Assembly: GCA_014654065.1 (NCBI GenBank)
Contig: JACWDM010000002.1
Location: forward strand, 1-64,000
Source: Pelagibacterales bacterium SAG-MED15
GTDB taxonomy: Bacteria > Pseudomonadota > Alphaproteobacteria > Pelagibacterales > Pelagibacteraceae
Reading direction: 5' to 3'
DNA length: 64,000 nucleotides
A program made the position numbers and the translations under genes. Positions 26,795-36,972 of the stretch are shown here, in pieces. The notes below the pieces were generated by a model. It was not told where the DNA came from and ran no database searches. It saw nothing but the letters and a program-made list of their open reading frames with translations. The first letter of the stretch is position 1, and each line of letters opens with the position of its first letter.

Positions 26795-28983
26795 ACTCTT
26801 CTTTCCGTTATTTTAGAGTTATAAACCTCGATGATGTCCTTTTTTTGAAAATCACTAAAATCTTTAAGTGTAATTCCGCATTCAAGACCTGCTGCAACTT
26901 GTTTTGCTTGATTTTTTTCCCTGAAAATTGATCCAATTTTTCCATTATAAATAATTGTTCCATCTCTAATAACTCTTGCATTTGAATTATTAGATATCTC
27001 ACCTTCGATTACTTTTGAACCAGCCACTTTCCCTATTTTTGAAACTTTAAATATTTCTAGTATTTCTGCAGATCCAACTACTTGTTCTTCTACATCTGGC
27101 ATTAATAAACCTGACATTTTATTTTTTATAAAGTCTAATACTTCATAAATTATATTAAATGATGAAATAGTGACTTTATCCTTTTCTGAAAGTTTTTTTG
27201 CTTCCTTTGTTGGTTTTACGTTAAAAGCAATTAAAATTGCATTAGACGCTTTTGCAAGAGAAACATCAGTTTCGGTTATCATTCCAATGTCTGATAAAAT
27301 AATTTTTGGTTTAATCTCATCATGCTTAATTTGATCAACTGCACTTTTAATTGCTTCTGATGATCCATGAACATCTGACTTAATAATAATGTTTAATTCC
27401 TCTGAAACTTTATCCTTAAAAGCTGATTCTTGTGTTACAAACTTTAGTGGATTTCTTCCAATTTTAGACTCTTGTACTCTTACATCGCATAAAGATTTTG
27501 CTTCTTTTTCACTTTCCAATACTAAAAAATCATCACCTGATTTTGCTGCACCGTTTATGCCCAGAACTTCTATAGGAGCTGAGGGTAAAGCCAAACTAAT
27601 ATTTTTTCCGAGGTCATTATTTATGGCCCTAACTTTTCCCCATTGAAGACCACTTACAAAATAGTCACCTTTATTTAAAGTTCCGCTTGTTAGAACAACA
27701 TTTGCAACAGGGCCTCTTCCTATATCTATTTTCGACTCTAAAATAACTCCAGTTGATTTTGTATCATAATCTGTTTTCAAGTCTAATAATTCAGATTGTA
27801 AAATAATTGACTCCACTAATTTATCTAAATTTTTCTTTGTCTTAGTTGAAATTTCTACCATTAAAGTGTCGCCAGATAATTCCTCAGCAATAAGCTCGTA
27901 TTCTAGTAATTGATTTTTAATTTTTTGTGGGTCAGATTCTGGTAAATCGCATTTATTTATAGCAACTACAATTGGAACTTTTGCTGCCTTTGCGTGCTTA
28001 ATAGATTCGATTGTCTGGGGTTTAACGCCATCGTCTGCAGCTACAACTAAAACTACTAAATCAGTAAGTTTTGAGCCCCTTGCTCTCATTTCTGTAAATG
28101 CTGCGTGTCCAGGTGTATCTATAAAAGTAATTTTGTTATTTTTATGCGTAATTTGATAAGCCCCTATGTGCTGAGTAATTCCACCAAATTCTCCTGACAC
28201 AACATTAGCGCTTCTTAACACATCTAAAAGAGATGTTTTACCATGATCAACATGTCCCATAACAGTTACAATTGGAGGTCGGTTTTTTAAATTCTCAGAC
28301 TTTATTTCTTTAATTTTTTTAATTATCTCATCAGCTTTTTCTTCTTTGATGGGAACGTGGCCAAATTCTTTAGTTAAATACTCAGCTGTATCTGCATCAA
28401 TTGAATGATTTATAGTTGCCGTAACTCCCATGCCCAAAAGGTGTTTGATAATGTTACTAGATTGTTCTGCCATTCTATTTGCTAATTCTCTTATTGTTAT
28501 TACTTCTGGGATATTTACTTCCCTTTTAACAGGTCTTAAGTTTGCTATTTGATCTTCTCTTTGTATTACTCTATTTTCTTTTTGCTTGGCTCTTTTTAAT
28601 GCTGCCAAACTTCTTGATCTACCTTCATCATCACCACTAAGAGCTCTGGAGATGGTCAATTTCAGTTCTCTTCTTTTAGTACCTAGTTTATTTTTAGTAT
28701 CTTTTTTTTCAGGCTCATCTTTTAGTCTTCTAGTAGCTCTCTGTTCAGCTAGCTTTCTTTTTTCATAATCATTTACAGGTAACTTTGGCTTTGAAAAATT
28801 AAGATTTTTAGGTTTGGGAGCTTTGTTAAGATTGTTGTTATTAAAGGTTCTTCTAGCTGGAAATTTATTTGTTTTTTTTTCTATAAATACAGAATTTTTT
28901 CCTTGAGTTTTAGCTTTTTCAATATTTGAAATAGATTTTTTTAAATTTCCTGATAATGTAAGTTTCGTTTTTTTTTTTTCCAT
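26791..28983 (-). CDS. infB: Translation initiation factor IF-2
   Basis: IF-2 is the GTPase that brings initiator tRNA to the 30S subunit. The 730-aa protein has a long basic disordered N-terminus (about 1-170), the IF2_N segment [13 protein letters not shown], the G domain with [24 protein letters not shown] and NKCD motifs, then domains II-IV. The N-terminal extension is shorter than that of E. coli (about 890 aa), in keeping with genome streamlining. Confidence 0.97.
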   Translation of the reverse strand: MEKKKTKLTLSGNLKKSISNIEKAKTQGKNSVFIEKKTNKFPARRTFNNNNLNKAPKPKNLNFSKPKLPVNDYEKRKLAEQRATRRLKDEPEKKDTKNKLGTKRRELKLTISRALSGDDEGRSRSLAALKRAKQKENRVIQREDQIANLRPVKREVNIPEVITIRELANRMAEQSSNIIKHLLGMGVTATINHSIDADTAEYLTKEFGHVPIKEEKADEIIKKIKEIKSENLKNRPPIVTVMGHVDHGKTSLLDVLRSANVVSGEFGGITQHIGAYQITHKNNKITFIDTPGHAAFTEMRARGSKLTDLVVLVVAADDGVKPQTIESIKHAKAAKVPIVVAINKCDLPESDPQKIKNQLLEYELIAEELSGDTLMVEISTKTKKNLDKLVESIILQSELLDLKTDYDTKSTGVILESKIDIGRGPVANVVLTSGTLNKGDYFVSGLQWGKVRAINNDLGKNISLALPSAPIEVLGINGAAKSGDDFLVLESEKEAKSLCDVRVQESKIGRNPLKFVTQESAFKDKVSEELNIIIKSDVHGSSEAIKSAVDQIKHDEIKPKIILSDIGMITETDVSLAKASNAILIAFNVKPTKEAKKLSEKDKVTISSFNIIYEVLDFIKNKMSGLLMPDVEEQVVGSAEILEIFKVSKIGKVAGSKVIEGEISNNSNARVIRDGTIIYNGKIGSIFREKNQAKQVAAGLECGITLKDFSDFQKKDIIEVYNSKITERRV

Positions 28984-28993
28984 AGGACATTAC

Positions 28994-30547
28994 TCAATCT
29001 TTATAAATTTTTTCTCTTGCAGACATAATTAATTGATCTGCCTCATTTTTTGTTAAAGCAAAATCCTCAAGATAGCCTTTTATTTTAATTCTTTCTCCTT
29101 TTACTATGTCATAGCCACCTGTAAGTTCATCTGAAGCAAGATCAGCAAAATCACTTAACTTTAATATCTTTTGTTCACCAAGTGTTACAAGCATACCGGG
29201 GGTTAAACCCTCATGACTTATAAGATGACTCTCTAATCCAAGTTCTTTAATTTTTTTTGAAATTTCCTCTTGATCTTTTTGATAGGACTCTTTTGCTCTT
29301 TCTATTAATTCTTTAGCTGTATCTTCTTCAATTCCCTCGATCTTTGCTAATGATTCAATAGATGAGTCTTTTATATCATCTATAGATGAATAGCCCTCAG
29401 CAACAAGTAATTGACCAAGTGTTTCGTCCAATTCTAAATTTTTAACAAAAATTTCTGTTTTCTCTTTAAACTCAATTTGTCTTCTTTCTGAGTCTTCTTG
29501 ATCAGTCATTATATTGATCTCATAATTCATAAGCTTTGTAGCAAGCCTTACGTTTTGACCTCTTCTTCCAATTGCTTTGCTCAAATTTTCTTCTGTTAAG
29601 ATTACATCTAGTTTTTTATTTTCTGTATCAACATTTACTCTTTGAATTTCAGCTGGGGATAATGCATTAGAAACTATTACTGCTGGGTCTTCAGACCAGT
29701 TTACAATATCTATTTTTTCTCCTTGTAGTTCATTCACTACTGCTTGAACCCTACTGCCTCTCATTCCGACACATGCTCCAACAGGGTCTAGTGAATTATC
29801 AATTGCCTTTACACAAATTTTGGCACGACTTCCTGGATCTCTTGATGAAGAAATTATTTCAATTAAACCATCGTATATTTCAGGAACTTCTTGTATAAAT
29901 AATTTTTCCATAAATTTTGGGTGAGCTCTAGATAAAAAAATTTGTTGACCCCTTGTTTCTCTTCTAACATCATAGCAATAAGCTTTAACTCTATCACCAG
30001 CTTTTATATTTTCTCTAGGTATCATTTCATTTTTTTGAATAATCGACTCTGTTCTTCCAAGATCTACTATTACATTACCAAACTCTAGTCTTTTAACTAT
30101 ACCACTTAAAATAGTATCTTTTTTATCTATAAAGTCATTAAACTGTCTTTCTCTCTCAGCCTCCCTTACGCTTGTACTAATTACTTGTTTTGCAGTTTGA
30201 GCGGCAATTCTCCCAAAATCAAAGGCGGGTAATGACTGAAGTATTGTGTCACCTAAGTTTTTATCGTTGTTCTCTTCATTCAAACTATGAGCTTCTTTTA
30301 AACTAATTTCAGTATTTATATTCTCAGGTTTCTCTACAATTACCAATTTTCTAAATATTCCTATATCTCCATTTTCTCTATTTATTTGTACTTCTATTTC
30401 GTTATCTTGCCCAAATTTTGATTTTGCTGCTTTAGCTATACCTGTTTCCATTGAATTAATTATCAATTCTTTATCTATAGATTTTTCCAGAGCAACTGCC
30501 TCAGCAATTCTTAAAAGCTCTAATTTATCAGATCGTTTATTTAACAT
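28994..30547 (-). CDS. nusA: Transcription termination/antitermination factor NusA
   Basis: The track's start at 30583 lies inside the upstream terminator hairpin; ATG 30547 (MLNKRSDKLELLRIAEAV) is the conserved NusA start and gives 517 aa. Domains in order are the N-terminal RNA-polymerase-binding domain, S1, two KH domains (GACVGMRGSRVQAVVNEL) and C-terminal acidic helix-hairpin repeats (SSIDDIKDSSIESLAKIEGI). It heads the nusA-infB-rbfA-rpsO-pnp operon. rimP, usually immediately upstream, is missing. Confidence 0.95.
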   Translation of the reverse strand: MLNKRSDKLELLRIAEAVALEKSIDKELIINSMETGIAKAAKSKFGQDNEIEVQINRENGDIGIFRKLVIVEKPENINTEISLKEAHSLNEENNDKNLGDTILQSLPAFDFGRIAAQTAKQVISTSVREAERERQFNDFIDKKDTILSGIVKRLEFGNVIVDLGRTESIIQKNEMIPRENIKAGDRVKAYCYDVRRETRGQQIFLSRAHPKFMEKLFIQEVPEIYDGLIEIISSSRDPGSRAKICVKAIDNSLDPVGACVGMRGSRVQAVVNELQGEKIDIVNWSEDPAVIVSNALSPAEIQRVNVDTENKKLDVILTEENLSKAIGRRGQNVRLATKLMNYEINIMTDQEDSERRQIEFKEKTEIFVKNLELDETLGQLLVAEGYSSIDDIKDSSIESLAKIEGIEEDTAKELIERAKESYQKDQEEISKKIKELGLESHLISHEGLTPGMLVTLGEQKILKLSDFADLASDELTGGYDIVKGERIKIKGYLEDFALTKNEADQLIMSAREKIYKD

Positions 30548-30563
30548 TTTTATCCTACCAAAA

Positions 30564-30587
30564 AAAAATGGGCCGAAGCCCATTTTT
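30564..30587 (-). terminator. Rho-independent terminator with UUCG tetraloop, downstream of metK
   Basis: The minus strand reads AAAAATGGGC-TTCG-GCCCATTTTT, a 10-bp perfect stem closed by a C(UUCG)G tetraloop and followed by a run of nine T. It lies 57 bp after metK and only 17 bp before the nusA ATG, so it separates the two minus-strand operons, or acts as an attenuator in front of nusA. The symmetric A/T flanks make weak bidirectional function possible. Confidence 0.85.
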
Positions 30588-30644
30588 GAAATTTCAATAA
30601 TGTAAGTGAAATATAGGTATTTTTTTTATATTTTCAACTTTTTC

Positions 30645-31805
30645 TTATTTAAATATTGATGCCTTATCAGTTTTTTCCCATGAAAAAGCCCCATTTGACT
30701 CAGGTTCTCTTCCAAAGTGCCCATAAGCAGCAGATTTTTCATATATTGGTTTATTTAATCCTAGCATTTCTCGAATTCCTCTAGGGCTTAAATCAAAATT
30801 TTCATTTATAAGTTTTTCTACATGTTTATTTTTTTCTTCATCATTAGAAAAAAGATCTACGTATATTGATAAAGGTTTAGATACTCCAATTGCATATGCT
30901 AATTGAATTAAACATTTGTCTGCAATTTTTGATGCTACAATATTTTTAGCAAGATATCTTGAGGCATAAGCAGCAGATCTATCAACTTTTGTTGGATCTT
31001 TCCCTGAAAATGCACCACCTCCATGCGGAGCAGCTCCTCCATAAGTGTCCACTATAATTTTTCTGCCAGTTAGTCCACTATCTCCATCTGGTCCACCAAT
31101 AACAAAATTGCCTGTAGGATTTATATAAATCTCTTTTTCATCAAGGTTTCCTAATAAATTTTTTGGAATTGATTTTTCAATGTAGGGCATACAAAGCTCT
31201 TTAACTTTTGCTAAGTTAACATCTTTAGAATGTTGTGTTGAAATCACTACTGACTTAACATCAGTTGGCACTCCATCTTTGTACTCGATAGTGATTTGGC
31301 TTTTTGAATCTGGCTCTATTCCTTTTAACTTTCCAGATTTTCTATCTTCAGCCATCAATCTTAAAATTCTGTGGGAAAAATGAATTGGAGCTGGCATTAG
31401 TACATCTGTTTCATTACATGCATAACCAAACATTATACCCTGGTCTCCAGCACCTTCATCTTTATTTCCAGATGAATCTACTCCCATAGCAATGTCGGCT
31501 GATTGTGAGTGCAAATGACTTTCAATTTTAGTTGCTTCTTTATAAGTAAAACCATCCTGATCATAGCCAATATCTTTGATGCAATCTCTAACTTTTGAAA
31601 TAAGTTCATCTTTATTAATATCAGGCCCTCTTGTTTCTCCAGCTAAAACGACCTTATTTGTCGTAGTTAATGTTTCACACGCTACTCTAGCTTGAGGTTC
31701 CATTCCTAAATAGGTATCAACAACCATATCCGAAATTCTGTCACATACTTTATCTGGATGTCCTTCAGACACAGACTCGCTCGTAAATAAATAATTTTTT
31801 TTCAT
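30645..31805 (-). CDS. metK: S-adenosylmethionine synthetase
   Basis: MetK makes SAM from methionine and ATP. The 386-aa protein has [14 protein letters not shown] near the N-terminus, the ATP motif [12 protein letters not shown] and the P-loop-like [16 protein letters not shown], all intact. The start follows the lnt stop by two bases. No SAM riboswitch is visible because the gene lies inside an operon. It is the last gene before the UUCG terminator. Confidence 0.97.
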   Translation of the reverse strand: MKKNYLFTSESVSEGHPDKVCDRISDMVVDTYLGMEPQARVACETLTTTNKVVLAGETRGPDINKDELISKVRDCIKDIGYDQDGFTYKEATKIESHLHSQSADIAMGVDSSGNKDEGAGDQGIMFGYACNETDVLMPAPIHFSHRILRLMAEDRKSGKLKGIEPDSKSQITIEYKDGVPTDVKSVVISTQHSKDVNLAKVKELCMPYIEKSIPKNLLGNLDEKEIYINPTGNFVIGGPDGDSGLTGRKIIVDTYGGAAPHGGGAFSGKDPTKVDRSAAYASRYLAKNIVASKIADKCLIQLAYAIGVSKPLSIYVDLFSNDEEKNKHVEKLINENFDLSPRGIREMLGLNKPIYEKSAAYGHFGREPESNGAFSWEKTDKASIFK

Positions 31806-31806
31806 T

Positions 31807-33351
31807 TTATCTCCCTGTTCTTTTTAAAAAAAAAATTAAACTAATATAAATCGCACCTAAATAAAAGAATATATTGTTACTTCCATATAATGAAAAAATA
31901 GTCGATTTGTTGAGCTTTTCTAAATTCTTTACTGTCAATACACCACTTTCGGTTGACTCTTTATTTTTTAATATTCTACCCTTAGGACCAATGATTGCGG
32001 AAATTCCATTGTTGGATGATCTTATTACACTTTTTCCCTCTTCAATTGCTCTAAAAATTGAATGAGTAAAATGCTGGTACGGCCCCACAGATTTTCCAAA
32101 CCATCCATCTTCTGAAATATTTATTATTAAATTAAAATTATTTATTTTAGACAATTTGCCTGAATAAATAATTTCATAACAAATTAATGGAAGTATACTT
32201 AATTTAAAATTATCATATTTTATTTTTATAATATCTCTTTGTATACCCTTTGAAAAAGATTGATAATTTTGTGTTATTATTCTTAGTCCAATTTTACTTA
32301 ATAGGTTTTCTAGAGGTAAAAACTCCCCAAATGGTACAAGTTTATTTTTATGGTAAACCGATTTTATATTTAGTTTATTATCGACTAGTACTAATGCATT
32401 ATATACTTTATTTTTTTCTTCTAAAACTAAATCATTAATACCAAATATAATAAAGTGCTGGTCTCCAAACTTTTTAAACAAATTTTTATACTTAGATATA
32501 TCCTTTAAATAAGTTGAAGTGATTACTCCTTCTGGCCATATAAATAGCGTTGGTAAATCTTTTTCTGGATTACTTAAATCTATAAGCTGATTAATTATAT
32601 CTTCCTCGTTTATATAATTGTAAAATCTGTTTATTTCTATATTTGAGGAAATAGTTTTTATTTGTCCTCTTTCACCTAAACTAGATACAATATTTATATT
32701 TTTAAGTCTGGAGCTGCCTATAAAAAAAAATGATAAAAAGATTAAAAATAAAACTGATGAAACAATCATCTCAAACTGAGTTTTTTTTAGAAACAAAATA
32801 GATGGTAATAAAAAAAAACTTATACAAAGTAAATTTAAACCATAAGTTCCAAAGACAGAAAGCATTTGGATAAAAGATAGATTATTTGAAAAAGAATAAA
32901 TAAATAAATTCCATGGAAAACCAGTTAATATAACACCTCTTATAAATTCAAAAAAACCTAATAATAGTGAAAAGATAAGAATTAAAGATAAGTTATTCAA
33001 CTTTGAAAAATACGATAATAACAAAACTGGTATAGCAAAAAATAGAGCAAGAAAGGATGGAATTAAGACTAAAGAAATTGGTATTAAAATTTTGAGTTCA
33101 GAATCGAATGTTAGCGAAATCGATATCCAGTATAAACTACACAAAAAATAACCTAGACCAAATAACCATCCATATAAAAAATAATTTCTTCTTAGAAGAG
33201 TTTTATTTTTAATTAAGAATATAAATAAAAAACTTAACGTAATAAAATTAATATAAAAAAAATTGTAAGGAGGTAGACTTAAAGAGCTGATAGCTCCTAA
33301 TAAAAAAATTAATGTAAATGAAATTTTTTTATATTTTAATAATTGTATCAA
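31807..33351 (-). CDS. lnt: Apolipoprotein N-acyltransferase
   Basis: Lnt transfers the third acyl chain onto outer-membrane lipoproteins. The 514-aa protein has about seven membrane helices, then a periplasmic nitrilase-like domain with the catalytic triad regions WPEGVI (Glu), [11 protein letters not shown] (Lys) and [10 protein letters not shown] (Cys), and a final C-terminal helix. Several lipoprotein substrates (DUF3576 protein, LptE, BON protein) occur in this window. It overlaps ybeY by 23 bp. Confidence 0.93.
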   Translation of the reverse strand: MIQLLKYKKISFTLIFLLGAISSLSLPPYNFFYINFITLSFLFIFLIKNKTLLRRNYFLYGWLFGLGYFLCSLYWISISLTFDSELKILIPISLVLIPSFLALFFAIPVLLLSYFSKLNNLSLILIFSLLLGFFEFIRGVILTGFPWNLFIYSFSNNLSFIQMLSVFGTYGLNLLCISFFLLPSILFLKKTQFEMIVSSVLFLIFLSFFFIGSSRLKNINIVSSLGERGQIKTISSNIEINRFYNYINEEDIINQLIDLSNPEKDLPTLFIWPEGVITSTYLKDISKYKNLFKKFGDQHFIIFGINDLVLEEKNKVYNALVLVDNKLNIKSVYHKNKLVPFGEFLPLENLLSKIGLRIITQNYQSFSKGIQRDIIKIKYDNFKLSILPLICYEIIYSGKLSKINNFNLIINISEDGWFGKSVGPYQHFTHSIFRAIEEGKSVIRSSNNGISAIIGPKGRILKNKESTESGVLTVKNLEKLNKSTIFSLYGSNNIFFYLGAIYISLIFFLKRTGR

Positions 33352-33802
33352 TTTTTCTCTCTATTAATTTAAATATTCTTTGTTCCTCGTCTCTCATTTT
33401 AATAAAATCTTTTTCTTTAATATGATCATAGCCTGTGAGATGAAGGAAACCATGGATAAATATTTTTATAACTTTTTTTTTAAAATTTATGCTGTTTATT
33501 GACTTTGGGTTATTCATATGCTGATAGCTTATTATGATATCTCCAATATAAAAATTATTATTGCTTATTTCTTCATTTATAGGAAAAGAAAGTACATCCG
33601 TTGTTTTATTTTTTTTTCTAAATATTTTATTAAGTTTTTTTATTTTTATGCTATTAGATAATAATAGAGAAAAAATAATATTTTTTTTTTTTGATTTATA
33701 CTTTTTGGGTAAATATCTTAAAATATGTTGGAAGAAAGTATTTGGTTTTTTTATTTTCTTTTTCCACTGAAGATTATCAACAACAACCTCGAGTTTAATC
33801 AT
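33329..33802 (-). CDS. ybeY: Endoribonuclease YbeY
   Basis: YbeY is a zinc-dependent RNase for 16S rRNA 3'-end maturation and ribosome quality control. The 157-aa protein carries the metal-binding motif HGFLHLTGYDH near residue 115 and the upstream TTDVLSFP motif (as KTTDVLSFP). It overlaps phoH (8 bp) and lnt (23 bp). The corC/hlyC gene often found between ybeY and lnt is not present. Confidence 0.92.
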   Translation of the reverse strand: MIKLEVVVDNLQWKKKIKKPNTFFQHILRYLPKKYKSKKKNIIFSLLLSNSIKIKKLNKIFRKKNKTTDVLSFPINEEISNNNFYIGDIIISYQHMNNPKSINSINFKKKVIKIFIHGFLHLTGYDHIKEKDFIKMRDEEQRIFKLIERKIDTIIKI

Positions 33803-34796
33803 TATTATGATCTGAATATGCTCTTACAATCTTGGAAACTAATGGATGTCTAACTACGTCAGTGTGATCAAAATCCACAACTGATATTTCTTTTAAATTT
33901 TTTAAAAGTTTTTTAGATCTATCTAATCCTGATAAAGATTTATTTGGTAAATCTATTTGGGATGGATCTCCATTAATTACTATTTTTGAGTTCTCTCCTA
34001 TACGTGTAAGAAACATTTTAATTTGTGTGTCAGTAGCATTTTGAGCTTCATCCAATATTGCAAATGAGTTTTTCAAAGTCCTTCCTCTCATAAAAGCTAA
34101 TGGTGCAATTTCTATATCCCCAATTTCGATTTTTTTTTGTATTTTTTCATAATCAAGCAAGTCATATAAAGAATCATATAATGGTCGTAAATATGGATCT
34201 ACTTTTTCTCTCATATCTCCTGGCAAAAAACCGAGTCTTTCTCCAGCTTCTACAGCTGGTCTAGAAAGAATTATTCTTTCAATTTTCTTTTCAAGCAACA
34301 TAGTTAGGGCTACAGCTACTGATAAAAATGTCTTTCCAGTTCCAGCGGGTCCAGCAGAAATTATAATATCACTATTTCTTAAAGCTGATACATATTCTTT
34401 TTGTTTTTCAGATCTTGGTATTACTGATTTTTTTGGTGTCTTGATTATATATTCAATTTTTTTGTTTAAACTATTGTTCTCGGCAATCATAAATTTATTT
34501 ACTGATGATACTATATCCTTTTTTTCTATTGAACCATTTATTATAAATTGATCACACAAGAATTGAATAGCATTTTTTATAATTTGATTTTTTTTGTTAT
34601 CACTTTTAATTATTATCGAATTTCCTCTAAAATATAGACTGGTATTAGTAAGATTTTCGAGTTCTTTAAGATTTTTGTTAAACTCGCCTACAACCCCCAT
34701 TAATAAATCGTTATTGGGAAAAATAATACTTATTGAATTATTTTCAGAATACACAAATTTAAGATCGGTATTTATTTTATTTTGTAAATTGCTCAA
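33795..34796 (-). CDS. phoH: PhoH-like ATPase
   Basis: This 333-aa P-loop ATPase of the PhoH/YbeZ family has a KH-like N-terminal region, Walker A GPAGTGKTFLS, Walker B FAILDEAQNAT and the conserved GERLGFLPGD. It probably works with YbeY in RNA processing, as the conserved miaB-phoH-ybeY order suggests. It lies two bases behind miaB. Confidence 0.93.
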   Translation of the reverse strand: MSNLQNKINTDLKFVYSENNSISIIFPNNDLLMGVVGEFNKNLKELENLTNTSLYFRGNSIIIKSDNKKNQIIKNAIQFLCDQFIINGSIEKKDIVSSVNKFMIAENNSLNKKIEYIIKTPKKSVIPRSEKQKEYVSALRNSDIIISAGPAGTGKTFLSVAVALTMLLEKKIERIILSRPAVEAGERLGFLPGDMREKVDPYLRPLYDSLYDLLDYEKIQKKIEIGDIEIAPLAFMRGRTLKNSFAILDEAQNATDTQIKMFLTRIGENSKIVINGDPSQIDLPNKSLSGLDRSKKLLKNLKEISVVDFDHTDVVRHPLVSKIVRAYSDHNND

Positions 34797-34798
34797 TT

Positions 34799-36139
34799 CT
34801 ATGCTGCCTCAATTTTATTATTATCAACTTCACCAAATAAACTATTTTGATTACTGCTAATTATCTTAACTGGTAACACTTTTCCAATTAAACTTTTGTT
34901 ACCTTTTAATATTACTGATGTCATATATTCATTTCTTCCAAATAAATTTTTTTTATCTTTCATCTCATTTTCAATCAAAACATCAATATTTCTATTCTCA
35001 AAACTTTTATTTTTAAGTTTTTGATTATTAAATAATGCAGCTTGAATAATTTTCAATCTTTCTTTTGAAACTTGTTCGTCTACTAAATTGTAGTTTGAAG
35101 CTACCGTACCAGGTCTAGGACTAAATATAAAAGAGTATGAATTCAAAAATTTTAATTTTTTTATTAAATATAAAGTTGCTTCAAAATCCTCTTCATTTTC
35201 ACCAGGATATCCTATTAAGAAATCACTTGAAAATTCAATATTCATATTTATTTTTTTTAGTTTTTCGTAAGTTACTATATAATCTTCTACTTTATGCTTT
35301 CTATTCATAAGTTTTAAAATTTTATTAGATCCAGATTGAATTGGTAAATGAATAAATGGCATTAATTTTTTTGAATTGGCATAACACTCGATTAAATCAT
35401 CACTCATGTCCCTTGGATGTGAAGTTATATATCTTATTCTCTTTAATTCATTAATTTTTTCTAAAGACATAATCAAATCTGATAGCTTATATTGCTTTCC
35501 ATTTTCATTACTGCAATACGCGTTTACATTTTGACCTAGTAAGATTATTTCTTTAGATCCTTTTTTTACCGATTCTTCTGCTTCACTAATGATTTGATAT
35601 AATGGTCTTGAAAATTCTGGGCCCCTTGTATATGGAACCACACAAAAATGACAAAACTTATCACACCCTTCTTGAATTGTAATATAAGACGAAACTTTAT
35701 TTATTTTATTTTTTATTTTACTTAAGTACTCAAATTTAGTTATTGATTCAAAGTCGGTTATTTCCTCCCTTACTTTATTTTTTTCAAAATTTTTAATAGT
35801 ATTATTTAGTTTATGATAAGACTGAGGACCTATTACAAAATCAATATATGGTTCCCTTTTTAACATTTCAGTATTTTCAGCTTGCGCTACACACCCGGCA
35901 ACTATTATGAGTGGTTTATCTTTCTGAATAAATCTTTCCTTAACTCTCCCAATCTCATGATAAACTTTCTCTTTTGCTTTATCTCTAATATGGCAAGTAT
36001 TTAAAATAAAACAATTACTCTCATCAAGGGATTTAGTTTCTATAAATCCAATTTTTTTAACGATATCTAATATTCTATTTGAATCGTATTGGTTCATTTG
36101 ACAACCAAAAGTTTTAATAAATACTTTTTTTGCCATCAA
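34799..36139 (-). CDS. miaB: tRNA-2-methylthio-N6-isopentenyladenosine synthase MiaB
   Basis: MiaB is the radical-SAM methylthiotransferase that modifies A37 of tRNAs. The 446-aa protein has an N-terminal MTTase domain (FGCQMN, NTCHIRDKA, GCVAQAE) with three cluster cysteines. The radical-SAM motif is GCDKFCHFCVVPYTRG (CxxxCxxC), and the C-terminus is a TRAM domain. The start is immediately after the fur stop. Confidence 0.96.
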   Translation of the reverse strand: MMAKKVFIKTFGCQMNQYDSNRILDIVKKIGFIETKSLDESNCFILNTCHIRDKAKEKVYHEIGRVKERFIQKDKPLIIVAGCVAQAENTEMLKREPYIDFVIGPQSYHKLNNTIKNFEKNKVREEITDFESITKFEYLSKIKNKINKVSSYITIQEGCDKFCHFCVVPYTRGPEFSRPLYQIISEAEESVKKGSKEIILLGQNVNAYCSNENGKQYKLSDLIMSLEKINELKRIRYITSHPRDMSDDLIECYANSKKLMPFIHLPIQSGSNKILKLMNRKHKVEDYIVTYEKLKKINMNIEFSSDFLIGYPGENEEDFEATLYLIKKLKFLNSYSFIFSPRPGTVASNYNLVDEQVSKERLKIIQAALFNNQKLKNKSFENRNIDVLIENEMKDKKNLFGRNEYMTSVILKGNKSLIGKVLPVKIISSNQNSLFGEVDNNKIEAA

Positions 36140-36568
36140 TTAACTTTTTTTTTTAACTCCGTAAAGTTCGAGCTTATGATCAACTAAGTCATAACCATAT
36201 TTTTCAGCAACCTTTTTTTGAAGCTCTTCAATATCATTATCAAAAAATTCAATAATTTCTCCCGTTTTTACATCAATTAAATGATCATGATGACTTTCTC
36301 TCATTTCTTCATATCTTGCCTTTCCGCCTTTAAAATCATGCTTTGCTAAAATTCCAGCTTCCTCAAATAGCTTTACAGTTCTATATACGGTTGCAATACT
36401 AATCTTTGGATCTATTTTTGAAACTCTACTATAAAGTTCATCAACATCTGGATGATCAGATTCTCCATAAGTAATCTTTGAGTCGGAAATTACCCTAGCA
36501 ATTATTTTTCTTTGCTCTGTAAGTTTAACGCCTTTATCTAAACATCTTTTTTCAATTGTTTCTGACAT
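36140..36568 (-). CDS. fur: Fur/Mur-type metal-dependent regulator
   Basis: This 142-aa Fur-family repressor has KLTEQRKIIARVI and ISIATVYRTVKLFEEAG as its winged helix, followed by the metal motif ESHHDHLIDVKTGEIIEF. It lacks the C-terminal CxxC structural zinc pairs, as alphaproteobacterial Fur/Mur proteins do. In that group it may sense manganese more than iron. Its place upstream of miaB is the conserved alphaproteobacterial position for fur. It is distinct from the Irr protein at 19.7 kb. Confidence 0.87.
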   Translation of the reverse strand: MSETIEKRCLDKGVKLTEQRKIIARVISDSKITYGESDHPDVDELYSRVSKIDPKISIATVYRTVKLFEEAGILAKHDFKGGKARYEEMRESHHDHLIDVKTGEIIEFFDNDIEELQKKVAEKYGYDLVDHKLELYGVKKKS

Positions 36569-36582
36569 ATCTTATTTTAACT

Positions 36583-36972
36583 CTAATAGAGTGGATTAAT
36601 CAAATTTTTTTTAATTTTATATTTTTTACATAATTTTGGCAATTCCTTCCAATTGTTTACTTTTTTTTTGGTTTCTTTTGAAAAATCTGAAAAACTAAAA
36701 CAAAAATAATCAATTTTTTTCACTAAATGAATACCTTTTACGATAGATAAGGAATTTCTTATACCAGCAAAACTTCCAGGGCCTCTATTGACATATATTT
36801 CATTTAATTGACTTAGTGGAATTTTATTTTTCTTTAAAAAATTATTAATTAAAATTGTTATTTTGTCAAAATTACTTTTACTATTATCATGACTACTAGT
36901 ATAAATAGATTCATCATTAATTATGATTAATAGAATACTTTCACCAGTAGCATCAATTATAAATCTTTTCAT
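36583..36972 (-). CDS. tsaB: TsaB-like protein, short form
   Basis: TsaB partners TsaD in tRNA threonylcarbamoyladenosine synthesis. The start at ATG 36972 (MKRFIIDATGES) matches the canonical N-terminus better than the track's 36993. The hallmark GPGSFAGIRNSLSIVKG is present. At 129 aa it covers only the first of the two ASKHA-type subdomains; normal TsaB has about 220-230 aa. Its start overlaps the divergent deacetylase gene by 50 bp. rimI, its usual partner gene, is absent next to it. It may be a reduced functional form. Confidence 0.75.
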   Translation of the reverse strand: MKRFIIDATGESILLIIINDESIYTSSHDNSKSNFDKITILINNFLKKNKIPLSQLNEIYVNRGPGSFAGIRNSLSIVKGIHLVKKIDYFCFSFSDFSKETKKKVNNWKELPKLCKKYKIKKNLINPLY

